Below are positions 13,892 to 22,024 of a stretch of DNA of 57,157 nt, piece by piece; position 1 is the stretch's first letter, and each line of letters opens with the position of its first letter. The stretch is from IMG/VR virus record IMGVR_UViG_3300028829_000632, positions 1-57,157 of that record. One strand, 5' to 3'. The notes under the pieces are model-generated. The model did not search any database, was not told the origin of the DNA, and saw only the letters and a list, made by a program, of their open reading frames with translations. The stretch comes from a virus. The translations under genes were made by a program, and so were the position numbers.

Positions 13892-14064
13892 TACAGGTTC
13901 CTGAAAAACCAGACCTTGAAGAAACAACACCCCTCGTATCGGAGGATGGTGATAGCTTAGAAACATTTGAAACTATGCTAGAAGCACAGCAATTCATGCA
14001 AGAAATTCTTGAGCCTTTCTTCGGAAACTATATATATGGCCTTGAAATTTTAAGGATACATTAA
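13876..14064 (+). CDS. Small acidic protein (62 aa), unknown
   Basis: The ATG at 13876 follows AGAGGAG; an earlier in-frame ATG (13858) would bury this site. Acidic with a helical C-terminal half. No family recognised. Ends on the first base of the hydrolase start codon. Confidence 0.65.
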   Translation: MSYIIVQVPEKPDLEETTPLVSEDGDSLETFETMLEAQQFMQEILEPFFGNYIYGLEILRIH

Positions 14065-14537
14065 TGTTTAAATATATTTTAAGCAGCCTGTTACTGCTCT
14101 TGCTTATCAGTCCTGCAAAAGCAGATGAACGTACATGCTTAGTCGAAGCAGTTTACTTTGAGGCTAGGTCAGAAACTTTAATAGGAAAGTTAGCAGTAGC
14201 TAATGTAATTCTAGAAAGAATGTACAATAAATCTTTCCCAAATACTATATGCGGAGTAGTTAAACAAGGTATGTATTGGGAAGGAAAGCCAGTAAGAAAC
14301 AAATGTCAATTTTCTTATTGGTGCGACGGTAAGACTGAGAGTATGAACAACAGCAAGGCGTTAGAGGACGTTGTTAAAGCAGTTAAATTAACATTAGATG
14401 GTGTGATGTTACGTAATACTTTAGGAGCTACACACTATCATGCAGTATATGTATCGCCATCATGGGCTGTGTCTAAAGAGTTTGTGCTTATGGATACAGT
14501 GGGTGAGCATATCTTTTATAAGAAAGCAAAGCAATGA
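14064..14537 (+). CDS. SleB-type cell-wall hydrolase with signal peptide
   Basis: Seen: 157 aa. Residues 1-20 are a Sec-type signal or signal-anchor (long Leu run, then SPAKA). The mature part has the Hydrolase_2 pattern: CLVEAVYFEARSE with the catalytic-type Glu, AVANVILERM, FPNTICGVVKQ, CQFSYWCDGK and, near the end, THYH. Known: SleB/CwlJ domains are lytic transglycosylases acting on peptidoglycan; alphaproteobacterial phages use them as endolysins. Inferred: an exported endolysin. It is oddly placed in the early arm, far from the M15 peptidase. Confidence 0.85.
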   Translation: MFKYILSSLLLLLLISPAKADERTCLVEAVYFEARSETLIGKLAVANVILERMYNKSFPNTICGVVKQGMYWEGKPVRNKCQFSYWCDGKTESMNNSKALEDVVKAVKLTLDGVMLRNTLGATHYHAVYVSPSWAVSKEFVLMDTVGEHIFYKKAKQ

Positions 14538-14668
14538 ATGATGCACAGAAAATTCTAAAGCTGGAGCAGTATATTTTTATCTTGAAGAAAGCTATAGAAG
14601 ATAAAGAAGAGACAATTAAAAAACTAAGCGCGCAACTAGGAATTAACAGAGGCAAGTGGGCAGAGTAA
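14534..14668 (+). CDS. Coiled-coil microprotein (44 aa)
   Basis: Starts with ATGA overlap on the hydrolase stop and ends overlapping the next start (TAATG). Heptad-like Leu/Ile spacing over residues 5-37 suggests a short coiled coil; no membrane segment, so it is not an obvious spanin. Unknown function. Confidence 0.55.
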   Translation: MNDAQKILKLEQYIFILKKAIEDKEETIKKLSAQLGINRGKWAE

Positions 14669-14853
14669 TGGCAAAAAATCTATGGGAAAAAGAACGTAAC
14701 CATTTGTTTCGTGATCTCACTAGACAGTACAGTGACGAAGGCTACACAGCCAAGGAAGCTAAGAAGCTTGCCAAGGAAGAGATTGACGAGATCATGGAGG
14801 ACAAGGAAAGCTTTGTAGATAATCTATGGGAGGAAACTTTCAATGATGGTTGA
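14668..14853 (+). CDS. Charged helical protein (61 aa), unknown
   Basis: ATG at 14668 shares its A with the upstream stop. Nearly all charged and helical, with many Lys and Glu. No family recognised. Overlaps the HNH gene by 11 bases. Confidence 0.65.
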   Translation: MAKNLWEKERNHLFRDLTRQYSDEGYTAKEAKKLAKEEIDEIMEDKESFVDNLWEETFNDG

Positions 14854-15361
14854 TGAAGAATACCTTAACTTGTTTAACGCGCTCGACAAACTTACAAAAC
14901 TTCCAGCAAAAGTATGTACCAAATGTAAAAAAAATAAACTAATAACTGAGTATTATAAAAAAGGTGATCGACGTTACTCACCTCTGCGTCGAAAAGCAGA
15001 ATGTAAAACATGTGTAAGAGAATCGCAACAAAAATATAAAAAAGAAAAACCTTTTAATATGAGACATTCTCGTATTAAAAACCGTTCTCGTATAAACAAA
15101 TTACCTTTTAATATAACAGTAGAATACTTAGAGTCTATTTGGACTGATACCTGTCCTATTCTGGGACTTAAGTTAGACCTTTTAGCCACTAAACATGCTG
15201 ACAATGCGGCACAATTAGATCGCATTGTACCTGATAAAGGATATGTAAAAGGAAATGTTTCTTGGTTATCTGCCAGAGCTAACCGATTAAAAGATGACGC
15301 AACAGCAAAAGAACATATGCAAATTGCACAATGGATGTTAGGACAACTGAATGACGGCTAA
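14843..15361 (+). CDS. HNH endonuclease
   Basis: Seen: 172 aa. The N-terminus has a zinc finger (CTKC at ~25 and CKTC at ~54). The C-terminal part has CPILGLKLD, then QLDRIVPDKGYVKGNVSWLS and AN.LKDDAT. Known: this LDRI...GY..GNV...AN pattern is the HNH fold of phage endonucleases, including homing types. Inferred: a free-standing HNH enzyme next to thyX, a favourite target neighbourhood of homing endonucleases, or a resolvase-like enzyme. It overlaps the thyX start by 11 bases. ATG 14846 is an alternative start. Confidence 0.8.
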   Translation: MMVDEEYLNLFNALDKLTKLPAKVCTKCKKNKLITEYYKKGDRRYSPLRRKAECKTCVRESQQKYKKEKPFNMRHSRIKNRSRINKLPFNITVEYLESIWTDTCPILGLKLDLLATKHADNAAQLDRIVPDKGYVKGNVSWLSARANRLKDDATAKEHMQIAQWMLGQLNDG

Positions 15362-15995
15362 ACTTATAGACCACATGGGCAGTGATGTTACTGTTGTAAA
15401 TGCAGCAAGGGTATCGTTCAACAAACGCTCACCCAAAAGTAAACCAATCTCTGACAAAGATGCTAAGTTAATTAACTATCTTGCCAAGCACAATCATTGG
15501 ACACCGTTCGGACACTGCTCCGCACAGTTCCACATGAGAGCGCCTATCTTTGTAGCTAGACAACTTGGTAAGCATCAGGTAGGGTTGGTATGGAACGAGG
15601 TGAGCCGTCGCTATGTGTCTGATGATCCAGAGATGTGGTACACAGAAGAATGGCGTAAAGTTGCTGACGATAAGAAACAAGGATCATCAGAAGAGTTAGT
15701 AATGTCACCAAAAATTATGAGCAACATCTACAAAAACGCTATAGATCATGCCACAGAAGCATACAAATCTTTACTCTCCCAAGGAGTATGTGAAGAACAG
15801 GCTAGGGCTGTGCTACCACAAGGTATGTATACTGAATGGTACTGGAGTGGTAGCATCGCAGCCTTTGCTAGGGTTTGTAAGCTACGCCTAGCTAGTGATA
15901 CGCAGAAGGAGACAAGGGATGTAGTTAAGAATATAAATAGGCAACTCGAACAAAGATTTCCTGTGTCATGGAGAGCTTTACAAGGAGCGATGTGA
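15351..15995 (+). CDS. thyX: Flavin-dependent thymidylate synthase
   Basis: Seen: 214 aa. The ThyX signature appears as KHQVGLVWNEVSRRYV at about residue 73 (usual form RHRxxSxNExSxRY, here with Lys first). Also present are FGHCSAQFHMRAPIFVARQ and the C-terminal substrate region ARAVLPQGMYTEWYWSGS with RLASDTQKE. Known: ThyX makes dTMP from dUMP using FAD, methylene-tetrahydrofolate and NADPH. Inferred: works with the class II RNR here to supply thymidine for replication. The start lies inside the end of the HNH gene. Confidence 0.95.
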   Translation: MTAKLIDHMGSDVTVVNAARVSFNKRSPKSKPISDKDAKLINYLAKHNHWTPFGHCSAQFHMRAPIFVARQLGKHQVGLVWNEVSRRYVSDDPEMWYTEEWRKVADDKKQGSSEELVMSPKIMSNIYKNAIDHATEAYKSLLSQGVCEEQARAVLPQGMYTEWYWSGSIAAFARVCKLRLASDTQKETRDVVKNINRQLEQRFPVSWRALQGAM

Positions 15996-16174
15996 TGGTA
16001 AAAAAATGGGCAGTTAGAAATATCAATACAAATACTTTAGTGAGTAAGGACATCAGAACAAGAGGCGAAGCCGAAGAAACTCTTGACTATTACAGCAAAT
16101 TGTATTATGCTATCTACTCAGAGCGACGTACAGATTATAAGAAACTCTATGAAATTGTATCTAACAGTGAGTAA
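15995..16174 (+). CDS. Small basic protein (59 aa), unknown
   Basis: The start at 15995 shares a base with the thyX stop (TGATG), with AAGGAG nine bases upstream; an upstream ATG at 15968 would hide that site. Basic, rich in Tyr and Arg. It directly precedes the primase-helicase gene. No family recognised. Confidence 0.65.
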   Translation: MVKKWAVRNINTNTLVSKDIRTRGEAEETLDYYSKLYYAIYSERRTDYKKLYEIVSNSE

Positions 16175-16177
16175 GCT

Positions 16178-17836
16178 ATGACAGACACAGCAACTTTCGT
16201 ACACCACCTACCATGTAAATCTTGTGGCTCTTCTGATGCAAACTCTTTGTACTCAGATGGTCACCAGTACTGTCACAAATGTGAAGAATTTATCCCATCC
16301 AATGAGGAAACAAGTATGCAAACTAATACAGTTGTATCTATTGATAAGACAAAGCCTTTGAATAAGTATGACAACGCTGTTATTTCTGATCTTGGTGATC
16401 GTAAGATTGCTGCTGATACGGCCAAGCTTTATGGTGTATCAGTTGTTAAAAACAATGCTACTATTACCCATCACCTATACTCTTACAGAGGATCAGACGG
16501 TGAGTTGATTGGTCGTAAGATCAGAGGCGTTGAAGGTAAGAAGTTCTGGTCGGAGGGCAACCTCTCCGATGCAGGTTTGTTTGGTCAGCATCTATTCCCT
16601 CGCAAGGGCAAGTATGTCACTGTCTGTGAGGGTGAGCTTGATGCTATGTCAGCTTATGAGATACTGGGTTCCAAGTGGCCCGTTGTCTCTCTCAAGAACG
16701 GTGCTGGTGCAGCAGTAAAGAACTGTAAGGAATCATTTGATTTCCTTAACATGTTTGATAACATTGTTCTGTGCTTTGACAATGACAAGGAAGGACGCGA
16801 AGCAGCACAGAAGGTAGGCCAACTGTTTGAGCCTAACAAATGTAAGATTGTCCATCTTGCCATGAAGGATGCTAATGAGTACCTGAAGACAGGTCAGCGT
16901 CAGCAGTTTGTTGAGATGTGGTGGAACGCTAAGTCCTATACACCAGCAGGTATCCTAAATCTTAATGAGCTAGGTTCTTCGTTGTATGACGAAGCATACT
17001 TTGAATCAGTCCAATACCCTTGGTCTAAGCTCAACGAGAAGACATACGGTATGCGTACAGGTGAACTAGTTACGTTTACGAGTGGTGCTGGTATGGGTAA
17101 GAGTAGTATCATTCGAGAACTTATGCATCATATTATGTGTACTACTAAGTACAACATTGGTGTACTAGCACTAGAAGAAAGTGTACGTAACACTGCATTC
17201 AATCTTATGTCAGTGGAAGCTAACGCAAGATTGTATATCAAAGAGATCAGGGACCAGTTCACACAAGAACAGTTGAATGATTGGCAGGAGAAGACAGTAG
17301 GTACTGGTAGGTTCTTTGCCTTCGATCACTTTGGTTCTATCTCTAACGACGAGATACTAGACCGTGTTCGTTACATGGCAAAGGCTCTTGATTGTAAATG
17401 GATTTTCCTCGATCATCTGTCCATCCTTGTATCAGGACAGGAAGATAAGGGTGATGAGCGTAAGTCTATTGATATCCTTATGACTAAGCTACGTTCTCTT
17501 GTTGAGGAGACAGGCATTGGCTTGCTACTTGTCAGCCACCTACGCCGTCCATCAGGCGACAAGGGCCATGAGGATGGTCGCGAGGTAAGCCTGTCACATC
17601 TTCGTGGGTCAGCATCTATTGCACATCTCAGTGATAGTGTGATAGCATTGGAGCGTAACCAACAGGCTACCGATGAGGTAGAAGCCAACACAACTACACT
17701 ACGCATCTTGAAGAACCGTTACACAGGAGACACAGGAGTATCGACACATCTCCATTACGACAGTGAGACAGGACGTATGACACAGATTGACAATCCTTTT
17801 GTTGATAATGAAGATGATCAAGATATTCCTTTCTAA
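16178..17836 (+). CDS. T7 gp4-like primase-helicase
   Basis: Seen: 552 aa with a full set of domains. Zinc ribbon Cys13/16/32/35; TOPRIM primase motifs CEGELDAMSAYE (~150) and LCFDNDKEG; RecA-type helicase with Walker A GAGMGKSS (~303), Walker B IFLDH (~407) and sensor LLLVSHLRRP (~447), then SLSHLRGSASIAHLSDSV. Known: T7 gp4 makes primers and unwinds DNA as a ring, paired with the family A polymerase. Inferred: same role here; the polymerase starts two bases after its stop. No internal start for a separate helicase-only form was examined further. Confidence 0.95.
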   Translation: MTDTATFVHHLPCKSCGSSDANSLYSDGHQYCHKCEEFIPSNEETSMQTNTVVSIDKTKPLNKYDNAVISDLGDRKIAADTAKLYGVSVVKNNATITHHLYSYRGSDGELIGRKIRGVEGKKFWSEGNLSDAGLFGQHLFPRKGKYVTVCEGELDAMSAYEILGSKWPVVSLKNGAGAAVKNCKESFDFLNMFDNIVLCFDNDKEGREAAQKVGQLFEPNKCKIVHLAMKDANEYLKTGQRQQFVEMWWNAKSYTPAGILNLNELGSSLYDEAYFESVQYPWSKLNEKTYGMRTGELVTFTSGAGMGKSSIIRELMHHIMCTTKYNIGVLALEESVRNTAFNLMSVEANARLYIKEIRDQFTQEQLNDWQEKTVGTGRFFAFDHFGSISNDEILDRVRYMAKALDCKWIFLDHLSILVSGQEDKGDERKSIDILMTKLRSLVEETGIGLLLVSHLRRPSGDKGHEDGREVSLSHLRGSASIAHLSDSVIALERNQQATDEVEANTTTLRILKNRYTGDTGVSTHLHYDSETGRMTQIDNPFVDNEDDQDIPF

Positions 17837-17838
17837 AT

Positions 17839-19470
17839 ATGAGAGCTATTGTAGACATAGAAACAGATGCTATTGATGCTACAGTTATCCACTGCATCGT
17901 AGCAAGAGACTACGACAACGGTACTGAGTGGTCGTGGGTAGGTGAGGAGTGTCACGAGTTTGTTTCGTGGGCTAAGAATGTAGAACAATTTATAATGCAC
18001 AATGGCATTAGCTTTGATGCACCTGTCTTAAACAGACTGATAGGTTCTACAATACAGCTACGACAGATTCGTGACACCCTCATTGAATCACAGTTGTTTA
18101 ACCCTGTCAGAGAAGGAGGACATTCCCTCAAGGCATGGGGCGAGAGACTGAGTGATATTAAGATAGAGTTCAAAGAGTTTGATTGTTACACGCCAGAGAT
18201 GCTAGAGTATTGTAAGCAGGACGTTAGGCTTACACACAAGGTAGCACAACAGCTAGACAAGGAGGGAGTAAAGTTTTCTACAAAAAGCATACGCTTAGAA
18301 AATTGTGTTAGAGCTATCGTAGATCAGCAAGAGAAGAATGGTTTTACTCTTAACCTTCGTGGAGCCATGATGCTGCTATCTGAGTTACAAGAAGAAGAGG
18401 AAGGCTTAGTGGCTACAGCAACTGAGATGTTCCCGCCTAAAGAACTACAGCTAAAGACAAAGATTAAATACATACCCTTCAACATTGCTTCTCGTAAGCA
18501 GATAGCAGAACGCCTGATGGCTAAAGGCTGGAAGCCTACTAAGCATACAGACAAAGGTAATGTTATTGTCAATGAAGAAACTCTAAGCCACATTAAGATG
18601 CCAGAAGCTCAGATGTTCAGTAGGTTTTTCTTGCTACAGAAAAGAACAGGTATGCTTAAATCGTGGATCAAAGAGTGTCACGATGACGACAAGGTACGAG
18701 GCAGGGTAATGACACTGAAGACTATCACGGGCCGTATGGCTCACAATAGTCCTAACATGGCACAAGTCCCAGCCTCGTACAGTCCTTATGGTAAAGAGTT
18801 CAGATCACTATGGACCATCTCTGATCCAGACAATTATAATTTAATTGGTACTGATGCTTCTGGTCTAGAGCTACGGTGCCTTGCACATTACATGAAAGAC
18901 AAGGAGTATATACATGAAGTAGTTAATGGAGATGTACACACAGCCAACATGAAGATGGCAGGTCTCACCAACAGAGATCAGGCAAAGACTTTTATCTATG
19001 CCTTTCTCTATGGTGCTGGTCCTGCTAAGATTGGTAAGGTTGTTGGAGGTGGAGCGGCACAGGGCAGAGAGCTTATAGAAAGGTTTCTAAGCAACATGCC
19101 AGCTCTGAAAAGACTTCGTACACAAGTCACTGAAGCTGCAACCCAAGGGTCCATCAAAGGATTAGATGGTAGGTGGTTGCAGATACGGTCTGAACATGCT
19201 GCGCTCAATACCTTGTTGCAAGGTGCAGGAGCAATCATCTGTAAGGAATGGTTGGTTCAGATGACAAAGCAAATCAATGAGATGAAACTAAATGCCAAGC
19301 TTGTAGGTTCTATTCACGATGAGTATCAGTTTGAAGTTAGCATAGAAGATACTCCTCAGTTTTGTGAGATAACCAAGCAAGCTATTCTGGACACTGAGAA
19401 AATACTAGGAGTTATCTGCCCCTTAGATTCAGAATATAAAGTAGGAAAAACATGGGCAGAGACCCATTAA
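17839..19470 (+). CDS. Family A DNA polymerase, T7-like
   Basis: Seen: 543 aa. 3'-5' exonuclease motifs: DIETDA (Exo I, residue 5), NGISFDAPVL (Exo II) and YCKQDVRLTHKV (Exo III). Polymerase motif A TDASGLELRCLAHY (~337), motif B RDQAKTFIYAFLYG (~378) and motif C HDEY (~492). Known: the residue aligned with E. coli Pol I 762 is Tyr, as in T7, a state linked to fast, virulent replication. Shorter than T7 polymerase (704 aa), with less sequence between exonuclease and polymerase parts. Two promoters and the SSB gene follow. Confidence 0.95.
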   Translation: MRAIVDIETDAIDATVIHCIVARDYDNGTEWSWVGEECHEFVSWAKNVEQFIMHNGISFDAPVLNRLIGSTIQLRQIRDTLIESQLFNPVREGGHSLKAWGERLSDIKIEFKEFDCYTPEMLEYCKQDVRLTHKVAQQLDKEGVKFSTKSIRLENCVRAIVDQQEKNGFTLNLRGAMMLLSELQEEEEGLVATATEMFPPKELQLKTKIKYIPFNIASRKQIAERLMAKGWKPTKHTDKGNVIVNEETLSHIKMPEAQMFSRFFLLQKRTGMLKSWIKECHDDDKVRGRVMTLKTITGRMAHNSPNMAQVPASYSPYGKEFRSLWTISDPDNYNLIGTDASGLELRCLAHYMKDKEYIHEVVNGDVHTANMKMAGLTNRDQAKTFIYAFLYGAGPAKIGKVVGGGAAQGRELIERFLSNMPALKRLRTQVTEAATQGSIKGLDGRWLQIRSEHAALNTLLQGAGAIICKEWLVQMTKQINEMKLNAKLVGSIHDEYQFEVSIEDTPQFCEITKQAILDTEKILGVICPLDSEYKVGKTWAETH

Positions 19471-19474
19471 TAAG

Positions 19475-19503
19475 TTGACAAGCCTACTTAAAGAGAGTAT
19501 GAT
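19475..19503 (+). promoter_or_regulatory. Sigma-70 promoter, upstream of two before SSB
   Basis: Perfect -35 TTGACA (19475-19480), 17 bp, TATGAT (19498-19503). The -10 word equals that of the early promoter at 7212-7217. Confidence 0.7.
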
Positions 19504-19526
19504 GTAAAAATAAAGTACAAGGAAGT

Positions 19527-19543
19527 GTTGATTTCATATCAAC
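19527..19543 (+). promoter_or_regulatory. Dyad overlapping the SSB promoter -35
   Basis: GTTGAT, five bases, ATCAAC. The left arm contains the -35 hexamer and the right arm lies in the spacer, the typical place for a repressor operator. No second copy was noticed, so an RNA hairpin from the upstream promoter's transcript is an alternative. Confidence 0.4.
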
Positions 19544-19556
19544 CTTATGTTATAAT
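19528..19556 (+). promoter_or_regulatory. Sigma-70 promoter before SSB
   Basis: TTGATT (19528-19533), 17 bp, TATAAT (19551-19556) with TGT before it. Predicted start 19563 is the first base of a hairpin TCTTGT/ACAAGA (19563-19581). Confidence 0.8.
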
Positions 19557-19615
19557 GTTTGTTCTTGTGTAGTAGACAAGATGGAAACTAAATAGAAACT
19601 CTAGGAGAAATTAAA

Positions 19616-20122
19616 ATGACTACCACCGAATATGCAGCCCCTATTTTTATTACTGGTGAAGCTTACTGGGCAAAGGTGTTTGAGCCTAACACGATCAACC
19701 CTGAGAAGCCTGAGTACACGATTGACATTTGTAATCTTGACCCAGAAAATCTGAAGATTGCACAGGATGCAGGACTATCTGTTAAGAATGTATCAGCACA
19801 GAAGCCAGATGATAAGCGTGGTAATTTTGTTACGCTGAAACAGTTTACCACTAACTACAATGGTGATCCCCGTAGCATTCGAGTAGTGGATGCACAACGT
19901 AATTCTTTCCCTGCCAATACCTTGATTGGTAATGGTTCAAAGGTATGTGCAAAAGCTTTTGCTAAAGCATGGACCTTTGGTGGTAAAGAAGGTGTTAAGG
20001 GATACCTTGACTCCTTGCAGGTACGTGAGCTTGTTGAGTATGCAAGCAGCGGTCCTGACTTTGATGTGGTCCCTGATGGGTACACGAGTAACGAAGCAGT
20101 AGACTTCCCCCTAGCTTCGTAA
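19616..20122 (+). CDS. Single-stranded DNA-binding protein
   Basis: Seen: 168 aa, acidic overall, beta-rich OB-fold-like core with IGNGSKVCAKAF and later GVKGYLDSLQVRELVEY. Known: T7 gp2.5-type SSBs of marine podoviruses share the GNGS..V and QV..LVEY pattern. Inferred: coats single-stranded DNA at the fork. Unlike T7 gp2.5 the extreme C-terminus is hydrophobic (DFPLAS), not a pure acidic tail with a final aromatic. It has two promoters upstream, GGAG before the ATG and a terminator after, so it forms its own highly expressed unit. Confidence 0.8.
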   Translation: MTTTEYAAPIFITGEAYWAKVFEPNTINPEKPEYTIDICNLDPENLKIAQDAGLSVKNVSAQKPDDKRGNFVTLKQFTTNYNGDPRSIRVVDAQRNSFPANTLIGNGSKVCAKAFAKAWTFGGKEGVKGYLDSLQVRELVEYASSGPDFDVVPDGYTSNEAVDFPLAS

Positions 20123-20134
20123 TTTAAAAGGAGA

Positions 20135-20173
20135 AGAGGGGCATCTATTAATTTAGGTGTCCCTCTAATTTTT
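20135..20173 (+). terminator. Rho-independent terminator after SSB
   Basis: 9-bp stem AGAGGGGCA/TGTCCCTCT (one G-U pair), then AA and five T. The T-run touches the ATG of the next gene (20174), which has no ribosome-binding site outside the hairpin. Confidence 0.75.
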
Positions 20174-21037
20174 ATGACAAAAACAATTGATACTTTAGTT
20201 GAAGATATTTATAAGCTATTTACTTTTGATCCTATTGATATGGATGAAGCCGAGGTAGACAAGCACATTGATACCTTTGGAGAGATGTTGAAGACACACG
20301 TTAAAGACTTCATGAACGAAACTCCAAGGGATCGTAGAGGTCTACGGCTATCAGCCATTGGCAAACCAAACAGACAGTTATGGTATGACTCAAGAGACCA
20401 AACAACTGAAGATCATATTCAACCAAGCACAAGAATTAAATTCTTATACGGATATATCTTAGAAGAACTGTTGTTGCTATGTGCTACTGTCTCAGGACAT
20501 ACAGTCACTGACCAGCAACGAGAGCTAACCTTAGAGGGTGTTAAGGGACATCAAGATTCACTTATTGATGGTGTCCTTATTGATTGTAAGAGTGCATCTG
20601 GCAGGAGCTTTGATAAGTTTAAGCGCAACGATCTAGTGAACGACGATCCTTTCGGTTACATCGCACAGATTTCAGCCTATGCACAAGCAAATGGATTGAG
20701 CGAGGCTGGGTTCTTGGTCATTGATAAATCAACTGGTGAGATATGTCTATCAAAAGTACATTCAATGGAGATGATAAATGCGTCTGAACGTATCAAAGAA
20801 CTCAAGGAAGTGGTTGCACCGTCGTCCACGGTCCCTGATAGGTGCTACTCTGCTGTTCCTGATGGTAAGTCTGGTAACATGCGTCTTCCTATTGGTTGTG
20901 TTTATTGCCGCCATAACAGAGAATGTTGGCAAGATGCGAATCAAGGCCAAGGCTTACGTACTTTTAAATATGCGTCGGGTAAAAGACATCTTGTCCAAGT
21001 AAACAAGACACCTGATGTTGAAGAGGTTGCATACTAA
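20174..21037 (+). CDS. RecB/Cas4-like PD-(D/E)XK exonuclease
   Basis: Seen: 287 aa. GYILEE (~93-98), GHQD (Asp128), DCK (Asp137-x-Lys139) and QISAY (Gln165-Tyr169) are the successive motifs of RecB-type nucleases. Cys224, 242, 245 and 251 near the C-terminus are arranged as in Fe-S-stabilised Cas4/AddB nucleases. Known: such phage enzymes replace T7 gp6 for 5' end processing and recombination. Inferred: exonuclease acting in replication/recombination. Translation start follows the terminator hairpin directly, so initiation may be weak or coupled to read-through. Confidence 0.85.
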   Translation: MTKTIDTLVEDIYKLFTFDPIDMDEAEVDKHIDTFGEMLKTHVKDFMNETPRDRRGLRLSAIGKPNRQLWYDSRDQTTEDHIQPSTRIKFLYGYILEELLLLCATVSGHTVTDQQRELTLEGVKGHQDSLIDGVLIDCKSASGRSFDKFKRNDLVNDDPFGYIAQISAYAQANGLSEAGFLVIDKSTGEICLSKVHSMEMINASERIKELKEVVAPSSTVPDRCYSAVPDGKSGNMRLPIGCVYCRHNRECWQDANQGQGLRTFKYASGKRHLVQVNKTPDVEEVAY

Positions 21038-21436
21038 ATGCACTGGGAGTATGATAAGGACAGCAACATCCACAAATACTTTGGATTTGTTTACTGCATT
21101 ACAAACAAGAAAACAAAGAAAGCCTACATAGGCTGTAAGCAGTACTGGTCTTTCCGTAAGGGTAAGAAAAAAACTGAATCCAACTGGAAAGTATATGCAG
21201 GTTCTAGTCGTCACCTCAAGGAAGACATTGATAAGCACGGTAAAGATAATTTTAGATTTGAAATTCTAGGAGAGTTTAAAAATAAAAGAAGCATGAAGTA
21301 TTATGAGTGCTACCACCAAGTAACACGGCATGTTCTGACTGCTACACTGGAAGGTACAGATGAGCCAGCCTACTACAACAACTGGGTAGGCGGTAAGTTC
21401 TACAGACCAGTACAGGATTTTAATTTAGATGAATGA
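21038..21436 (+). CDS. GIY-YIG-like endonuclease
   Basis: Seen: 132 aa. The start FGFVYCITNKKTKKAYIG resembles a GIY-YIG opening (F-V-Y ... Y-I-G), followed by YAGSSRHLKEDI and DNFRFEIL. Known: GIY-YIG enzymes cut DNA at junctions or as homing nucleases. Inferred: probable endonuclease; the usual GIY is replaced by FVY, so activity is uncertain. Starts on the base after the exonuclease stop and overlaps the next gene by 8. Confidence 0.65.
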   Translation: MHWEYDKDSNIHKYFGFVYCITNKKTKKAYIGCKQYWSFRKGKKKTESNWKVYAGSSRHLKEDIDKHGKDNFRFEILGEFKNKRSMKYYECYHQVTRHVLTATLEGTDEPAYYNNWVGGKFYRPVQDFNLDE

Positions 21437-21746
21437 GCCTTTACTAGAATCTTTATACGATCAATTAAATAAAGACCCACATAAAGTTTTATACGTATCT
21501 GTTATCTTACAGGCTTTCTTAGATTTGTTTAAAGAGAAACGAAGCTATGAAGCCAGCAGTATTACACTTGAAAGAGATCAAGCTAAGGCATGGTTCTTTG
21601 CATCTGTTGGTGTGACAAGCGAAGACTTTGAAATAATCTGTACCCATGCAGGGCTTGAACCTCACAAGGTAAGGAGCTTTGCTTTGAAGGTAATCGAAAC
21701 AGGAGATCAAGAGAATGTCAGAAGAAGGATCAACACGCTCCTCTAG
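21429..21746 (+). CDS. Replication-region protein (105 aa), unknown
   Basis: Helical, with a hydrophobic core and a basic end; residues 70-100 could hold a helix-turn-helix, but the match is weak. Overlaps the neighbours on both sides (8 and 32 bases). No family recognised. Confidence 0.7.
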   Translation: MNEPLLESLYDQLNKDPHKVLYVSVILQAFLDLFKEKRSYEASSITLERDQAKAWFFASVGVTSEDFEIICTHAGLEPHKVRSFALKVIETGDQENVRRRINTLL

Positions 21747-22005
21747 AGAAGGATCAGAAGAGTACTATCTAAGACGTTATAAAGAAGACACCAACAACAC
21801 TCTGACCAAGCAGGTTGGAGGCAATCACTACAAAGACTGCGGCATCCAGCCAGTAGAATATATTCATGCTAATAGCCTTGACTATTTTGAGGGTAATGTA
21901 GTAAAGTATATCACACGCCATCGTGCCAAAGGAGAAGGGGAGAAAGACATTAAGAAAGCTATCCACTATGCAGAGTTAATCTTAGAATTGTATTACAATA
22001 AATAG
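21715..22005 (+). CDS. DUF3310 protein (96 aa)
   Basis: Seen: after a Ser/Arg/Glu-rich N-terminus of ~30 residues comes VGGNHYKDCGIQPVEYI, then NVVKYITRH and KKAIHYAELIL. Known: DUF3310 is common in phages near nucleotide-metabolism genes and is often listed as a nucleotide kinase-like protein. Inferred: same family; substrate unknown. Its start lies inside the previous gene. Confidence 0.85.
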   Translation: MSEEGSTRSSREGSEEYYLRRYKEDTNNTLTKQVGGNHYKDCGIQPVEYIHANSLDYFEGNVVKYITRHRAKGEGEKDIKKAIHYAELILELYYNK

Positions 22006-22024
22006 AAGTACGAAGGGGAAGTGT

